Assembly: GCA_026214975.1 (NCBI GenBank)
Contig: JAOBSW010001246.1
Location: 1 to 64,000 of the forward strand
Origin: Gentiana macrophylla
Lineage: Eukaryota; Streptophyta; Magnoliopsida; Gentianales; Gentianaceae
Reading direction: 5' to 3'
DNA: 64,000 bases
In this document: one piece after another, positions 1-10,658 of the stretch
How the letters are laid out: the number at the start of each line of letters is the position of its first letter
How positions within the stretch are numbered: the first letter of the stretch is position 1
Notes under the pieces: model-generated
Databases searched by the model: none
Told to the model about the DNA's origin: nothing
What the model saw: the letters and a program-made list of their open reading frames with translations, nothing else
Position numbers and translations under genes: made by a program

Positions 1-752
1 GCATGAATGATTCCACAGGAGCTTACATATTTAAATATAGAAATCCAATATGTAAATTTGTGGGGTGTGGGGTTAGAGTGTGAGATTTGGTTTTCGGGAA
101 TTAGGGATCTTCAAATTACATATCTACAAGGGAAGGAAAGATTGAAACGCTTGGCACAACTTTACGAAGCGATACACTTATGTCTTCATGACCAACTTGT
201 GATATACCTTCCAATGTTGCAAAATAATGAGAGAGAGAAACTCGAAAATCTTATATGCGGTTGTATCTTCTATGACATTCACCATCTTGCCTTTCTATTT
301 ATATTTGTTCTTTCCATAATAACACACATCATACACATATTTTCCTTGTTAAGGGCAAGTAACATGATTGAACCTTCTTGTTATAGCATAGATCATAATG
401 TAAAAGAGATGAAGATTTTTTTTTTTTCGGTGATCTAGCCTATGTAGGATGTGAAAGGAATGTTATGTCCTGTTTTAGGATTACAATCAACTAATAGCTT
501 TTTTTTTTTTATTGAATCTAATCCATTCTCTCATGGTAATGGAATGTTAAGAGATAGTGACAAAATTGTTTACTAGTGAATGATCAATGTGGAACAATGC
601 TTTTTGGACACTTAGAGTCCGTTGGTGAACACTGAAGCCCACGCGCTTGAGAGACCTAAGTAAGCCCATTTGGAGAAAAAGCAAAAAAGAGGATAAAACC
701 TCATTTCAAAACCTAATTAAACAATAAATTTAGGACTAATTAACATCATAAT

Positions 753-1102
753 TGTAAAGAAAGAAATAAGGAAGAGAGAGAAAGTATTCTTATTATTGGA
801 CTAAAAGCTCTTTTGTTATTACACCAATTACTCCTTTCTAATACGTAAGAGAGGAAAAGCATCCCAATGGCTAGTTGGATGAAAGATAGTGTTGGAAAAC
901 ACAATTCCAATGGTAATTACACTCTGATGTTTCCGGACTAAAGACAAACTAAAAGCGAAGCCAAAAAAAAGCATACTTGCACTACTAATTATATCCTTAC
1001 TAACCATAGTCCATAGATTAGGAATATAATTAGTTACATAATTACCAACATGAAAAAGCTACGATAGAATGGAGGTAAAAGGGTAATTATTTATTTACAA
1101 CA
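753..1102 (-). repeat. Copia LTR, first tandem copy
   Basis: On the minus strand this block opens near TGTT, just after the agttgaggga-type purine tract, and closes with CTTTCTTTACA. It pairs with 6,045-6,392 and 10,659-11,004. It carries an imperfect dyad (gttggaaaacac / attcca) that is also seen in the LTRs of the Copia at 19,607-24,549, so the two elements are probably related. The 5-bp ataat next to the TGTAAAG edge is the likely target site. No partner on the other side of this element lies within the copy, so the insertion itself cannot be confirmed here. Confidence 0.75.
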
Positions 1103-2000
1103 CTCCCTCAAGTGGTGAATGGATATCAATCATTCCGACGACTTGCCGAAGGTGATGAAAAGCCTTCTTAGAAGCCGCTTAGTTAGAACATCCTAACTGA
1201 TTCTAGAGTTGATGAAGGATAATTTGATCAGATTAGAGTCGACCTTTTCTTTGATGAAAAGTTTGTCCACTTCCACATGTTTGATTCTATCATGATGAAT
1301 GGGGTTGTAGGAGATATCAATGGCGATCGATTATCACACCTTAGAATCATAGTGATATCGTGTTGATCTTTAGGTCATCTAGAATGATCCTCGCCCATGT
1401 GAGTTCACACAAAGACCAATGGCTGTGAGCTCTAAATTGACCTCAACACTAGATCTGGAGACAACACTTTGCTTCTTTGCTTCTCCATGCTATATGATTG
1501 CCAAAAGAAAACACAATGACCAAAAGTTGATCTTTCATCATCTGGGCCTGGCCAAAGCATAGTCGAATCTGCGTAGGCCTCAAGAGTCAATTGTTCTCCT
1601 TTAAAGAGAATCCTTTGCCTGGGCGAAATTTTTTAGATACTAGACAATCCTCTCGGTAGCCTTTTGATGACATCGTTTGGATCATGCATGTGTCTACTCA
1701 CAATGTTGACATTGAAAGGCAATGTCGGATCATCAGTATGAGAAAGGTAGATGAGTCACGCTTACCTGACTTTGATATGCTTACTTGTCCACAGAGTTCA
1801 TCTTAAGGGCTAGATTAATCCCATGATTGAGTTCAATGGATGTATCCACAGGTTTACAACCTTGTTTTTCCACAATCTTTTAGACGCCCAAGATGTACTT
1901 TGTTGGGATATGAAGATACCAAGTTGGGAATACATAAATTCGATTCCTATAAAGTATTTGATTTACCAACTGTTTTATATCAAATTCTTGACATAACAGA
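1103..2000 (-). pseudogene. Copia pol 3' remnant (RNase H and end of RT)
   Basis: The minus strand matches the RNase H and late reverse-transcriptase part of the better preserved copy at 11,005-11,900. It includes the region encoding the C-terminal stretch that precedes the polypurine tract. Frames are broken every few dozen bases by small indels. Short open frames here, such as a minus-strand piece near 1,880-2,060, read LCQEFDIKQL, the typical Copia RT segment after the YVDD block. The remnant ends sharply at 2,000, where the next tandem unit begins. It has no coding capacity. Confidence 0.75.
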
Positions 2001-2231
2001 TCAAAATCTTGCAAATGCTTGGTTGTAAGTCCTTCAAAAATTAAGTTGACCAATTTGTTCATTGAGTCGAGTTGAGTCTTTCGTTAGAGTCGAGTCTCGG
2101 GTCCATCGTGAAATACCATCGGTTCCGAATTCATATCAAGTAGTCACGGAAAAGTGAGCGAGAGGAGAAGCGGCACAAGAGTAGTCAGCTGAGAAGCCCG
2201 AGCGGGCGAGGAGAAGCATCGGCAAGAGTAG

Positions 2232-2809
2232 TCACCGGAAAAGTGATCCGGGCCTAAGAAGTGATCCGGGCCTAAGTGACCGGGCACGATGCGGCGGCAA
2301 GTCACGGAAAAGTGATCGGAGCGGAGAAGTGATCGAGCTGCGAAGTGATGGCCATCCCCAGTAAAGGCCTCGACATAATCTCGTCAACCTCCATTGCGCG
2401 CTTGAATGGAATGCCACGTATGTCAAGGTGGACCTTCATCTTACGATATGTTGACTCAAAAGTTTCTGGCTCAAAGACCACGACCGATCCAGTCCACCCT
2501 GCGCGCGTAGAAAATCAAGTGCTTTGAGCTCTTGTAGACTCTTGATTGGAAGAGTCTTCACGCCTTCAACTCGCTTCAAGATAGTATTGATAATGGGCGT
2601 TCGGAGATGACGAAGTGCCGGCTCCTCCGGGTCGGTACACTCGAGGTCTCACGAAAGAATCTCTCTTTGGAGTCCTCACTACAGCCGGATAGGATACACC
2701 TCGAGAATGTAGTAGTTGTCACCGTCAATTTTTATGACATACCGGTCGGCATATTCATCATCCATAAGCGAATTAAGGAATTGATATATCGCCCGTCACG
2801 AGAATCCAT
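2232..2809 (-). pseudogene. Unidentified twin gene, left arm, first unit (broken)
   Basis: The minus-strand start would be the ATG at 2,809 (MDS...), matching starts at 3,423, 7,475 and 8,091. The expected body, with the motifs NTILKE, DFLRAE and DIRGIPFKAQ seen in the other copies, is recognisable here only by DNA similarity. Many single-base losses break the frame. The low-complexity 3' end (about 2,160-2,350) is shortened compared with 6,812-7,010. I do not recognise the protein family. This is the worst preserved of the four arms and is very unlikely to encode a protein. Confidence 0.6.
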
Positions 2810-2872
2810 ATGTGCAAGTGGATGTGTATTGAATGATGTGTATTGAGTGACAAATTCTAGGTTGAGGATCTC

Positions 2873-3355
2873 TTTATATAGGAATACTCGTGTTTCCCAA
2901 GTAGTAAATAAAATTATTAATAATTTATACGTGACACCCAAGTAATAAATTCTGTTAAGAATTTATACTTGTGCCACACGTAATAAATTACGATGTAATT
3001 CAAACTTATAAAAAATATGTAAATAATATGAAGAATAAAATAAAATTATGTAATAAAAAAAATTAAGGTATGTTGATATAAAATCTAAATATATGCGTTG
3101 ATATAATTTCATGTATAGAATTTAATGTTGATATAATTTCATGTATAGAATTTTCATTATGTAATTTTTTTATTACATAATTTTTTTTTTATTTTTCATT
3201 AATTACATATATTTTTTATAAGGTGAATTACATCAGAATTTATTACGTGTGGCACAAGAATAAATTATTAACAGAATTTATTACTTGGGTGTTACGTATA
3301 AATTATTAGTAATTTTATTTACTACTTGGGAAACACGGCTAATGCCTATATAAAG
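2873..3355. promoter_or_regulatory. Palindromic bidirectional promoter, first unit
   Basis: Two TATA boxes (TATATAAAG) face outward, on the minus strand at about 2,873-2,882 and on the plus strand at 3,347-3,355. The gap between them is AT-rich and symmetric, with words such as ttacttgggtgt and gtgtcacccaagtaa mirrored on each side. Each TATA box lies about 65-75 bases before the ATG of its gene. The layout predicts divergent transcription of the two arms. This rests on sequence alone. Confidence 0.55.
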
Positions 3356-3422
3356 AGATCCTAAACCTAGAATTTGTTTTGTCAATCAATACACATTATT
3401 CAATACACATCCACTTGCATCT

Positions 3423-4279
3423 ATGGATTCTAGTACGGCGATATATCAATTCCTTAATTCGACTGCTATGGATGAATATACTCGGCTGGTATGTCATAAA
3501 AAATTGACGGTGACAACTACTACATTACGAGAGAATATCCTATCGGCGGTATGAGGAGGACTCGATGAAGATTTCTTCAGAGACCTTGAGTGTACCGACC
3601 GAAGAACGGCATTGCGTCATCACCGAACGTCCATTATCAATACTATCTTGAAGGAGGTGAAGGCCGTGAAGACTCTTCCAATCAAAAGTCTACAAGAGCT
3701 CAAAGAACTTGATTTTCTACGTGCTGAGGAGTGGACTGGATCGGTCGTGGTCTTTTTGAGGCAGGAAACTTTTGAGTCGCCTTATCAGAAGATGAATGTC
3801 CACCTTGACATACGTGGCATTCCATTCAAGGCGCAGTTGGAGGTTGACGAGAATATGTTGGAGGCCTTTACTAAGGGGATGGCCATCACTTCTGCAGCCC
3901 CGATCACTTCTCCGGCTCCGATCACTTTTCCGGTGACTCTTGCTGCTGCTACTGGTGCCCGGATCACTTCTCAGGCCCGGATCACTTTTCCGATGACTAC
4001 TCTTGCTGCTGTTGCTTCTCTGGCTCCGTTCACTTCTCCGTGACTACTCTTGTTGCTGCTTCTCTGGCTCCGTTCACTTTTCCGGTGACTACTCTTGCTG
4101 CTACTACTGGTGCCCGGATCACTTCTCAGGCCCGGATCACTTCTCCGGCGACTACTCTTGCCGCTGCTGCTGCTGCCCGATCACTTCTCCAGTTACTACT
4201 CATGTTGCTAGGTTTGAAGGGCTTCCCGGCTCTTCGCTGGGTGAGGAAGAGAAGAGAGAAAAAGTCTGAGTCACTTTAG
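3423..4279 (+). pseudogene. Unidentified twin gene, right arm, first unit
   Basis: The ATG at 3,423 (ATGGATTC) follows the TATA box at 3,347. Two frame shifts before about 3,600 separate this start from the longest open part, 3,612-4,043. That part reads HHRTSIINTILKEVKA near its start and later has ETFES, DIRGIPFKAQ and AFTKGMAIT. The C-terminal part is a low-complexity stretch rich in Ala, Thr, Ser and Pro, built from DNA repeats of about 36 bases. It continues in shifted frames to about 4,279. I do not recognise the family: there are no transposase, protease or nucleic-acid-binding motifs. The same protein is encoded in all four arms, so it was a real gene before duplication. Confidence 0.6.
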
Positions 4280-4820
4280 GGATTTTACTTAAATAACTTG
4301 TTAGCTTTTGCGTCGTTTGACATCAAGTAACTTTTGTGTTATCCTTTGAATCTACAATTATGCAGTTTGAATGGAAATTTCTATGTCTGAGTTATTCCTA
4401 CATCATTTCCGGCCTAGTTCCGGCAATCATTTCATAATCGATACTACTATTATTATCCATATTCGTTTTGATTGCATATTCGTTTTAAAATTTCCTTCAT
4501 TTTTCATTTTTTTTTTTATTTTTATTATTCGCCATTAGATTTACTTTGTGTCATTCTCACTTCATCTACTCTTTCCTTTTTCTAAATCTGTCAATTATTT
4601 TAGTGATTCTTTTTAGTTTAATTTTGTGATTCTGGTTCTGTTAATTTCATAGTAATTCCTTTTAATTCTTTGGTTGTTGGGAAATTTTCTTCATTTTTTT
4701 TTTTATTGGCGATGCAAAAGATGGAAATCCTCTTTTGATACCATAGAGGAAAATGGACAAGATTTGAGTGGTGAGGCTCAAAGATTTAACCCTTGTGTTT
4801 GATGTTTTGAGGCTGTGTTA

Positions 4821-4950
4821 ATGGTTGTGCAAGAATTGCTTGAGATTAAATTCAGGCTTTTTGATGGAACTGACATTGGACCATACAAGTGTATTCCTTC
4901 AACTACTGTGGGATCTCTCAAAGAGAAGCTAATTGCTCATTGGCCTAAAG
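4821..4950 (+). pseudogene. MUB (membrane-anchored ubiquitin-fold protein) exon, first unit
   Basis: From the ATG at 4,821 the frame reads LLEIKFRLFDGTDIGP, followed by STTVGSLKEKLIA and WPK. This is the N-terminal beta-grasp part of plant MUB proteins, small ubiquitin-like proteins that are prenylated at a C-terminal CaaX box and recruit E2 enzymes to the plasma membrane. The exon ends at a good donor (AAAG|GTTACA), and the open frame beyond it is intron. I found no second exon with the rest of the fold or the CaaX end in the following 1 kb, so this is a gene fragment. The AT-rich 500 bases before it may be MUB 5' sequence. There is a poly-T tract at about 4,500-4,520. Confidence 0.75.
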
Positions 4951-6044
4951 GTTACAACTTTTCTTTGATTTTGGAAATAATTAAGACTTTTGTTGATTGT
5001 GATTTTTATGTCTATGCATTCAATTACTTGGTTCATGAACCGTTTAATGCTACCCCCTCTCAAATATGATTACATTTAGTCATTTGTAGAGTGAGATGTG
5101 ATAATAGTTTAGTTTGTAGCTGACTGCAGCTGTGGTATTTCTAATAGATTAGTATAGTTTTTGTTCAATCAGTTGATAATGCTTCTACCTGTTTTGTCAT
5201 TTATTTTATGAATAATTTGTTTCCTTTCCGGTGTTCGTTTTCGAGTGTTTAACCTCTATTTGTCATTAAGATTCAAAGTTCTGAGTTTGATATTGGTGTT
5301 AGAGGCATGAATGATTCTAGGAGCTTACATATTTAAATATAGAAATCAAATATGTAAATTTGTGGGGGTGGGGTTAGGAGTGTGAGATTGGTTTTGGGAA
5401 TTAGGGATCTTCAAATTACATATCTACGAAGGGAAAGATTGAAACGCTTGGCACAACTTTCTGAGCGATACTCTTATGTCTTCATGACCAACTTGTGATA
5501 TACCTTCCATGTGCAAAATAAGGAGGGAGAGAAACTCGAAAAGCCTATATGCGGTTGTATCTTCTATGACATTCACCATCTTGCCTTTCTATTTATATTT
5601 GTTCTTTCCATAATAACACACATCATACACATGTTTTTCCTTGTTAAGGGCAAGTAACATGATTGAACCTTCTTGTTATAGCATCATAATGTAAAGGAGA
5701 TGAAGATTTTCTTTTGTTTTTTCTGGTGATCTAGCCTATGTAGGATGTGAAAGGAATGTTATGTCTCTGTTTAGGATTACAATCAACTAATAGCTTTTTT
5801 TATTGGAATCTAATCCATTCTCTATGGTAATGGAATGTTAAGAGATGGTGACAAAATTGTTTACTAGTGAATGATCAATGTGGAACAATGCTTTCTGGAC
5901 ACTTTAGAGCCGTTGGTGAACACGAAGCCCACCTTGAGAGAGACCTAAGGAAGCCCACTTGGAGAAAAAGAAAAAAAAGAGAGGGATAAAAACCTCCTTT
6001 ACAGCTAATTAAACACTAAATTTAGGACTAATTAACATCATAAT
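4951..6044. other. MUB intron and flank, no gene
   Basis: This AT-rich sequence recurs in the other copies, at 1-752 (part) and 9,564-10,658. It starts as MUB intron. The remainder, from gcatgaatgattc at about 5,307, is unassigned. I see no conserved open frame, RNA gene or second MUB exon in it. Confidence 0.6.
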
Positions 6045-6392
6045 TGTAAAGAAAGAAAGAAAGAAGAGAGGAAAGTATTCTTATTATTAGACTAAAAGCT
6101 CTTAGGAGTTATTACACCAATTACCTCCTTTAATACAGAAGAGAGGAAAATCATCTAATGGCTAGTTGGATGAAAGATAGTGTTGGAAAACACTATTCCA
6201 ACGGTAACACTACAGTGTTTCCAGCACTAAAGACAAACTAAAAAAGCCAAAAAAAAAAAAAAAACATACTTGCACTACTAATTATATCCTTACTAACCAT
6301 AGTCCATAGATTAGGAATATAATTAGTTATATAATTACCAACAGTAAAAGCTACAGTAACAGGGGTAAAAAGGTAATTATTTATTTCTAACA
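6045..6392 (-). repeat. Copia LTR, second tandem copy
   Basis: This LTR is equivalent to 10,659-11,004 and 753-1,102. On the minus strand it starts TGTTAGAAATAAAT just after a polypurine tract (GAGGGGGAG) and ends CTTTCTTTACA. A long A run (about 6,250-6,266) is expanded compared with the third copy. Only about 60 bases of Copia internal sequence follow to the right before an unrelated 220-bp segment. Confidence 0.75.
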
Positions 6393-6453
6393 CTCCCCCT
6401 CAAGCTGGTGAATGGATATCAATCATTCCCAGCTTGCCAAGGAGGTAGTGAAA

Positions 6454-6672
6454 AGCCTTCTTAGGAAGCTTGCAATGTATATTGACTTGTCCAAAGTCAA
6501 TGCATCTAATTTCTTCCAACTTGAATTCATGAATCCAAAAAAAGTGGCGCCATTCTCCTTTCCAAATCCAGCCATGTAGTTGCCATAATAAGTAGTATTA
6601 TAATATAGTATATGACTTAATAGATATTATTATTCCGATAGTCCGTAAGCGTATATGACGGACTTTACGGCC
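6454..6672. other. Unique filler at the junction of tandem copies
   Basis: Copia sequence shared with the other copies ends near cttaggaagc. About 220 bases not present at the corresponding place in the other copies follow, and the next unit then opens at 6,673. The segment is AT-rich and I recognise nothing coding in it. It marks where the copy 1 / copy 2 junction differs from the copy 0 / copy 1 junction at 2,001. Confidence 0.6.
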
Positions 6673-6927
6673 TCAAAATCTTGCAAATGCTTGGTTGTAA
6701 GTCCTTCAAAAATTAAGTTGACCAATTTGTTCATTGAGTCGAGTCTCGTCTTTCGTTGGAGTCGAGTCTCGGGTCCATCGTGAAATACCATCGGTTCCGA
6801 ATTCATATCAAGTAGTCACCGGAAAAGTGAACGGAGCCAGAGAAGCAGCAGCAAGAGTAGTCACTGGAGAACTGAACGGAGCCAGAGAAGCAGCAGCAAG
6901 AGTAGTCACCGGAAAAGTGATCCGGGC

Positions 6928-7475
6928 CTAAGTGACCCGGGCACCAGTAGCAGCAGCAAGAGTCACCGGAAAAGTGATCGGAGCCAGAGAAGTGATTGGG
7001 GCTGCAGAAGTGATGGCCATCCCCTTAGTAAAGGCCTCCAACATAATCTCGTCAACCACCAACTGCGCCTTGAATGGAATGCCACGTATGTCAAGGTGGA
7101 CCTTCATCTTCTGATATGTTGACTCAAAAGTTTCCTGCCTCAAAAAGACCACGACCGATCCAGTCCACCCCTCTGCACGTAGAAAATCAAGTGCTTTGAG
7201 CTCTTGTAGACCCTTGATTGGAAGAGTCTTCACGGCCTTCAACTCCTTCAAGATAGTATTGATAATGGACGTTCGGAGATGACGAATTGCCGGCTCCTCC
7301 GGGTCAGGTACACTCAAGGTCTCTGAAAGAATCTCTACTGGAGTCCTCTCTAGCCAGATAGGATACACCTCAGAATGTAGTAGTTGTCACCGTCAATTTT
7401 TTTCGCAGCATACCAGTCGGCATATTCATCCGCAAGCGAATTAAGGAATTGATATATCGCCGTACGAGAATCCAT
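6928..7475 (-). pseudogene. Unidentified twin gene, left arm, second unit
   Basis: The expected start is the minus-strand ATG at 7,475, 63-72 bases after the TATA box. That frame runs about 40 codons (IYQFLNSLADEY, IDGDNYYILR) to a TAG near 7,356. One frame change then gives the long open part 7,368-6,928: TPVEILSETLSVPDPEEPA, NTILKELKA, FLRAEGWTGSVVVFL, DIRGIPFKAQ, AFTKGMAIT. The low-complexity Ala/Thr/Pro tail follows. Length with one repair would be about 185 residues plus tail. It is very close to its opposite arm. Family not recognised. Its frame is nearly intact, which suggests recent duplication, or a sequencing indel at the single lesion. Confidence 0.6.
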
Positions 7476-7537
7476 ATGTGCAAGTGGATGTGTATTGAAT
7501 GATGTGTATTGACTGACAAATTCTAGGTTGAGGATCT

Positions 7538-8023
7538 CTTTATATAGGCATTAGTCGTGTTTCCCAAGTAGTAAATAAAATTATTAATAATTTATACGTG
7601 ACACCCAAGTAATAAATTCTGTTAAGAATTTATACTTGTGCCACACGTAATAAATTCTGATGTAATTCAGCTTATAAAAAAATATGTAAATAATATGAAA
7701 AATAAAATAAAATTATGTAATAAAAAAATTAAGGTATGTTGATATAAAATCTAAATATATGCGTTGATATAATTTCATGTATAGAATTTAATGTTGATAT
7801 AATTTCATGTATAGAATTTTCATTATGTAATTTTTTTATTACATAATTTTTTTTTATTTTTCGTACCTTAATTACATATTTTTTTATAAGGTGAATTACA
7901 TCAGAATTTATTACGTGTGGCACAAGAATAAATTATTAACAGAATTTATTACTTGGGTGTTACGTATAAATTATTAGTAATTTTATTTACTACTTGGGAA
8001 ACACGGCTAATGCCTATATAAAG
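7538..8023. promoter_or_regulatory. Palindromic bidirectional promoter, second unit
   Basis: Outward-facing TATATAAAG boxes lie at about 7,538-7,547 (minus strand) and 8,015-8,023 (plus strand). The roughly 470-base interval is close to a perfect palindrome except for the AT-rich loop, and it matches 2,873-3,355. A CAAT-like cattcaatacacat stretch sits in each leader just before the ATG. It is an inferred divergent promoter shared by the twin genes. Confidence 0.55.
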
Positions 8024-8090
8024 AGATCCTAAACCTAGAATTTGTTTTGTCAGTCAATACACATCATTCAATACACATCCACTTGTATCT

Positions 8091-8706
8091 ATGGATTCTC
8101 GTACGGCGATATATCAATTCCTTAATTCGCTTGCGGATGAATATACCGACTGGTATGCTGCGAAAAAAATTGACGGTGACAACTACTACATTCTGAGGAA
8201 TATCCTATCTGGCCAGAGGAGGACTCCAGTGGAGATTTCTTTCAGAGACCTTGAGTGTACCTGACCCGAAGGAACCGGCAATTCGTCATCACCGAACGTC
8301 CATTATCAATACTATCTTGAAGGAGGTGAAGGCCGTGAAGACTCTTCCAATCAAGAGTCTACAAGAACTCAAAGAACTTGATTTTCTACGTGCTGAGGAG
8401 TGGACTGGATCGGTCGTGGTGTTTTTGAGGCAGGAAACTTTTGAGTCGCGTTATCAGAAGATGAAGGTCCACCTTGACATACGTGGCATTCCATTCAAGG
8501 CACAGTTGGAGGTTGACGAGAATATGTTGGAGGCCTTTACTAAGGGGATGGCCATCACTTCTGCAGCCCCGATCACTTCTCCGGCTCCGATCACTTTCTC
8601 GGTGACTCTTGTTGCCATGCATCGTGTGTGCCGGATCACTTCTTCAGGCCCGGATCACTTTTCCGATGACTACTTGCTGCTTCTCTGCTCCGTTCACTTC
8701 TCGTGA
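8091..8706 (+). pseudogene. Unidentified twin gene, right arm, second unit
   Basis: The ATG at 8,091 opens MDSRTAIYQFLNSLADEY, then AAKKIDGDNYYILR and VEISFR, and meets a TGA at about 8,262. The frame change at this point leads into the long open part 8,251-8,706: VPDPKEPAIRHHRTS, NTILKEVKA, DFLRAEEWTGSVVVFL, DIRGIPFKAQ, AFTKGMAIT. A Ser/Thr/Pro/Ala-rich tail follows and runs out of frame by about 8,840. One indel near 8,250 is the only break in the body. The function is unknown. It is neither transposase-like nor retroelement-like by any motif I can see. Confidence 0.6.
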
Positions 8707-9435
8707 CTATGCCGGATCCGTTCACTTTTTCGGTGACTACTCTTGCTGCTACTCTCTGGTGCCCGGATCACTTCTCAGGCCTCTTCCGACTATCACTTCA
8801 CTGCCGCCCGATCACTTCTCAGGTTACTACTCATGTTGCTAGGTTTGAAGGGCTTCCGGCTCTTTTTGGGTGAGGAAGAGAGAGAAAAGTCCGAGTCACT
8901 TTATGGATTTTACTTAAATAACTTGTTAGCTTTTGCGTCGTTTGACATCAAGTAACTTTTGTGATATCCTTTGAATCTACAATTATGCAGTTTGAATGGA
9001 AATTTCTATATCCGAGTTATTCTACATCATTTCGGCCTAGTTCCGGCAATCATTTCATAATCGATACTACTATTATTATCCATATTCGTTTTGATTGCAT
9101 ATTCGTTTTAAAATTTCCTTCATTTTTCATTTTTTTTATTTTTATTATTCGCCATTAGATTTACTTTGTGTCATTCTCACTTCATCTACTCTTTCCTTTT
9201 TCTAAATCTGTCAATTATTTTAGTGATTTTTTAGTTTAATTTTGTGATTTAGTTCATTAATTTCATAGTAATTCCTTTTAATTCTTTGGTTGTTGGGAAA
9301 TTTTCTTCATTTTTTTTTTTATTGGCGATGCAAAAGATGGAAATCCTCTTTTGATACCTTAGAGGAAAATGGACCAGATTTGAGTGGTGAGGCTCAAAGA
9401 TTTAACCCTTGTGTTTGATGTTTTGAGGCTGTGTT

Positions 9436-9563
9436 AATGGTTGTGCAAGAATTGCTTGAGATTAAATTCAGGCTTTTGATGGGCGACATTGGACCATACA
9501 AGTGTATTCCTTCAACTACTGTGGGATCTCTCAAAGAGAAGCTAATTGCTCAGTGGCCTAAAG
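9436..9563 (+). pseudogene. MUB exon, second unit
   Basis: It is the same exon as 4,821-4,950, with IKFRL, DIGP, STTVGSLKEKLIA and WPK, ending at AAAG|GTTACA. Compared with the first unit it is shorter by three bases around the FDGTD position, which keeps the frame but changes the conserved DGTDIGP to a shorter form. No second exon follows. It is therefore a duplicated fragment of a MUB gene and not a working copy. Confidence 0.75.
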
Positions 9564-10658
9564 GTTACAACTTTTCTTTGATTTTGGAAATAATTAAGAC
9601 TTTTGTTGATTGTGATTTTTATGTCTATGCATTCAATTACTTGGTTCATGAACCGTTTAATGCTACCCCCTCTCAAATATGATTACATTTAGTCATTTGT
9701 AGAGTGAGATGTGATAATAGTTTAGTTTGTAGCTGACTGCAGCTGTGGTATTTCTAATAGATTAGTATAGTTTTTGTTCAATCAGTTGATAATGCTTCTA
9801 CCTGTTTTGTCATTTATTTTATGAATAATTTGTTTCCTTTCCGGTGTTCGTTTTCGAGTGTTTAACCTCTGTTTGTCATTAAGATTCAAAGTTCTAAGTT
9901 TGATATTGGTGTTAGAGGCATGAATGATTCTAGGAGCTTACATATTTAAATATAGAAATCAAATATGTAAATTTGCGGGGGTGGGGTTAGGAGTGTGAGA
10001 TTGGTTTTGGGAATTAGGGATCTTCAAATTACATATCTACTGAAGGAAAGATTGAAACGCTTGGCACAACTTTTACGAGCGATACTCTTATGTCTTTATG
10101 ACCAACTTGTGATATACCTTCCATGTGCAAAATAAGGAGGGAGAGAAACTCGAAAAGCCTATATGCGGTTGTATCTTCTATGACATTCACCATCTTGCCT
10201 TTCTATTTATATTTGTTCTTTCCATAATAACACACATCATACACATGTTTTTCCTTGTTAAGGGCAAGTAACATGATTGAACCTTCTTGTTATAGCATCA
10301 TAATGTAAAGGAGATGAAGATTTTCTTTTGTTTTTTCTGGTGATCTAGCCTATGTAGGATGTGAAAGGAATGTTATGTCCTGTTTAGGATTACAATCAAC
10401 TAATAGCTTTTTTTTTATTGGAATCTAATCCATTCTCTATGGTAATGGAATGTTAAGAGATGGTGACAAAATTGTTTACTAGTGAATGATCAATGTGGAA
10501 CAATGCTTTCTGGACACTTTAGAGCCGTTGGTGAACACGAAGCCCACCTTTAGAGAGACCTAAGGAAGCCCACCTTGAGAGAAAGCAAAAAAAGAGGGGA
10601 TAAAAACCTCCTTTACAGCTAATTAAACACTAAATTTAGGACTAATTAACATCATAAT
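9564..10658. other. MUB intron and flank, second unit
   Basis: This is the counterpart of 4,951-6,044, with no recognisable gene. From about 9,919 it carries the gcatgaatgattc block, which is also the first base of the window. Confidence 0.6.

Larger units (their letters stand above)
1..2000. repeat. Partial first copy of the ~4.6-kb tandem unit
   Basis: Bases 1-752 match 5,307-6,044 and 9,919-10,658, the flank that follows the MUB exon. An LTR (753-1,102) and the 3' end of Copia pol (to 2,000) follow. The left side is cut by the window edge. At 2,001 the Copia sequence stops after the motif acataacaga, and the next unit begins with tcaaaatctt, the same word that opens the following copy at 6,673. 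This copy is the most diverged of the three, with many one- to three-base differences. The 143-codon open frame near its start is not conserved as a frame in the other two copies, so I do not treat it as a gene. Confidence 0.85.
2150..4200. repeat. Large inverted repeat, first unit (arms ~1 kb)
   Basis: The left arm (about 2,150-3,060) is the reverse complement of the right arm (about 3,200-4,200). Matching landmarks are the block around the TATA boxes, the ATGGATTC start, the coding body, and the CT-rich low-complexity 3' end built on repeats of cttctccgg / cttttccggtgactactc. The centre, about 3,060-3,200, is AT-rich and holds two direct copies of gttgatataatttcatgta. The left arm has more small deletions than the right arm. 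Confidence 0.85.
2001..6453. repeat. Tandem unit, first full copy
   Basis: The order is: entry word tcaaaatctt (2,001), inverted repeat with twin genes (about 2,150-4,200), AT-rich spacer, MUB exon (4,821-4,950), a flank of about 1 kb, and a Copia LTR (6,045-6,392) with about 60 bp of Copia internal sequence. Homologous landmarks in the next copy lie 4,612-4,672 bases further on. The order and orientation of all parts are identical, so this is a direct tandem duplication rather than independent insertions. Confidence 0.85.
6812..8830. repeat. Large inverted repeat, second unit
   Basis: The left arm (about 6,812-7,710) and right arm (about 7,865-8,830) are reverse complements. The best-matched inner part, ctgatgtaattca at about 7,656, mirrors tgaattacatcag at about 7,890. 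The loop of about 150 bases is AT-rich with two direct copies of gttgatataatttcatgta. The arms also include the twin genes and their CT/GA-rich 3' ends, where cagcagcaagagtagtcac recurs two to three times on the left. Confidence 0.85.

Noticed and set aside
7..438. 143-codon plus-strand open frame at the window start
   Set aside because: The same DNA in the other two tandem copies (from 5,307 and 9,919) does not keep the frame, and the protein has no recognisable feature.
2873..8023. Geminivirus-like divergent promoter in the palindromes
   Set aside because: There is no TAATATTAC hairpin and no replication-protein motif. The flanking genes do not resemble viral genes.
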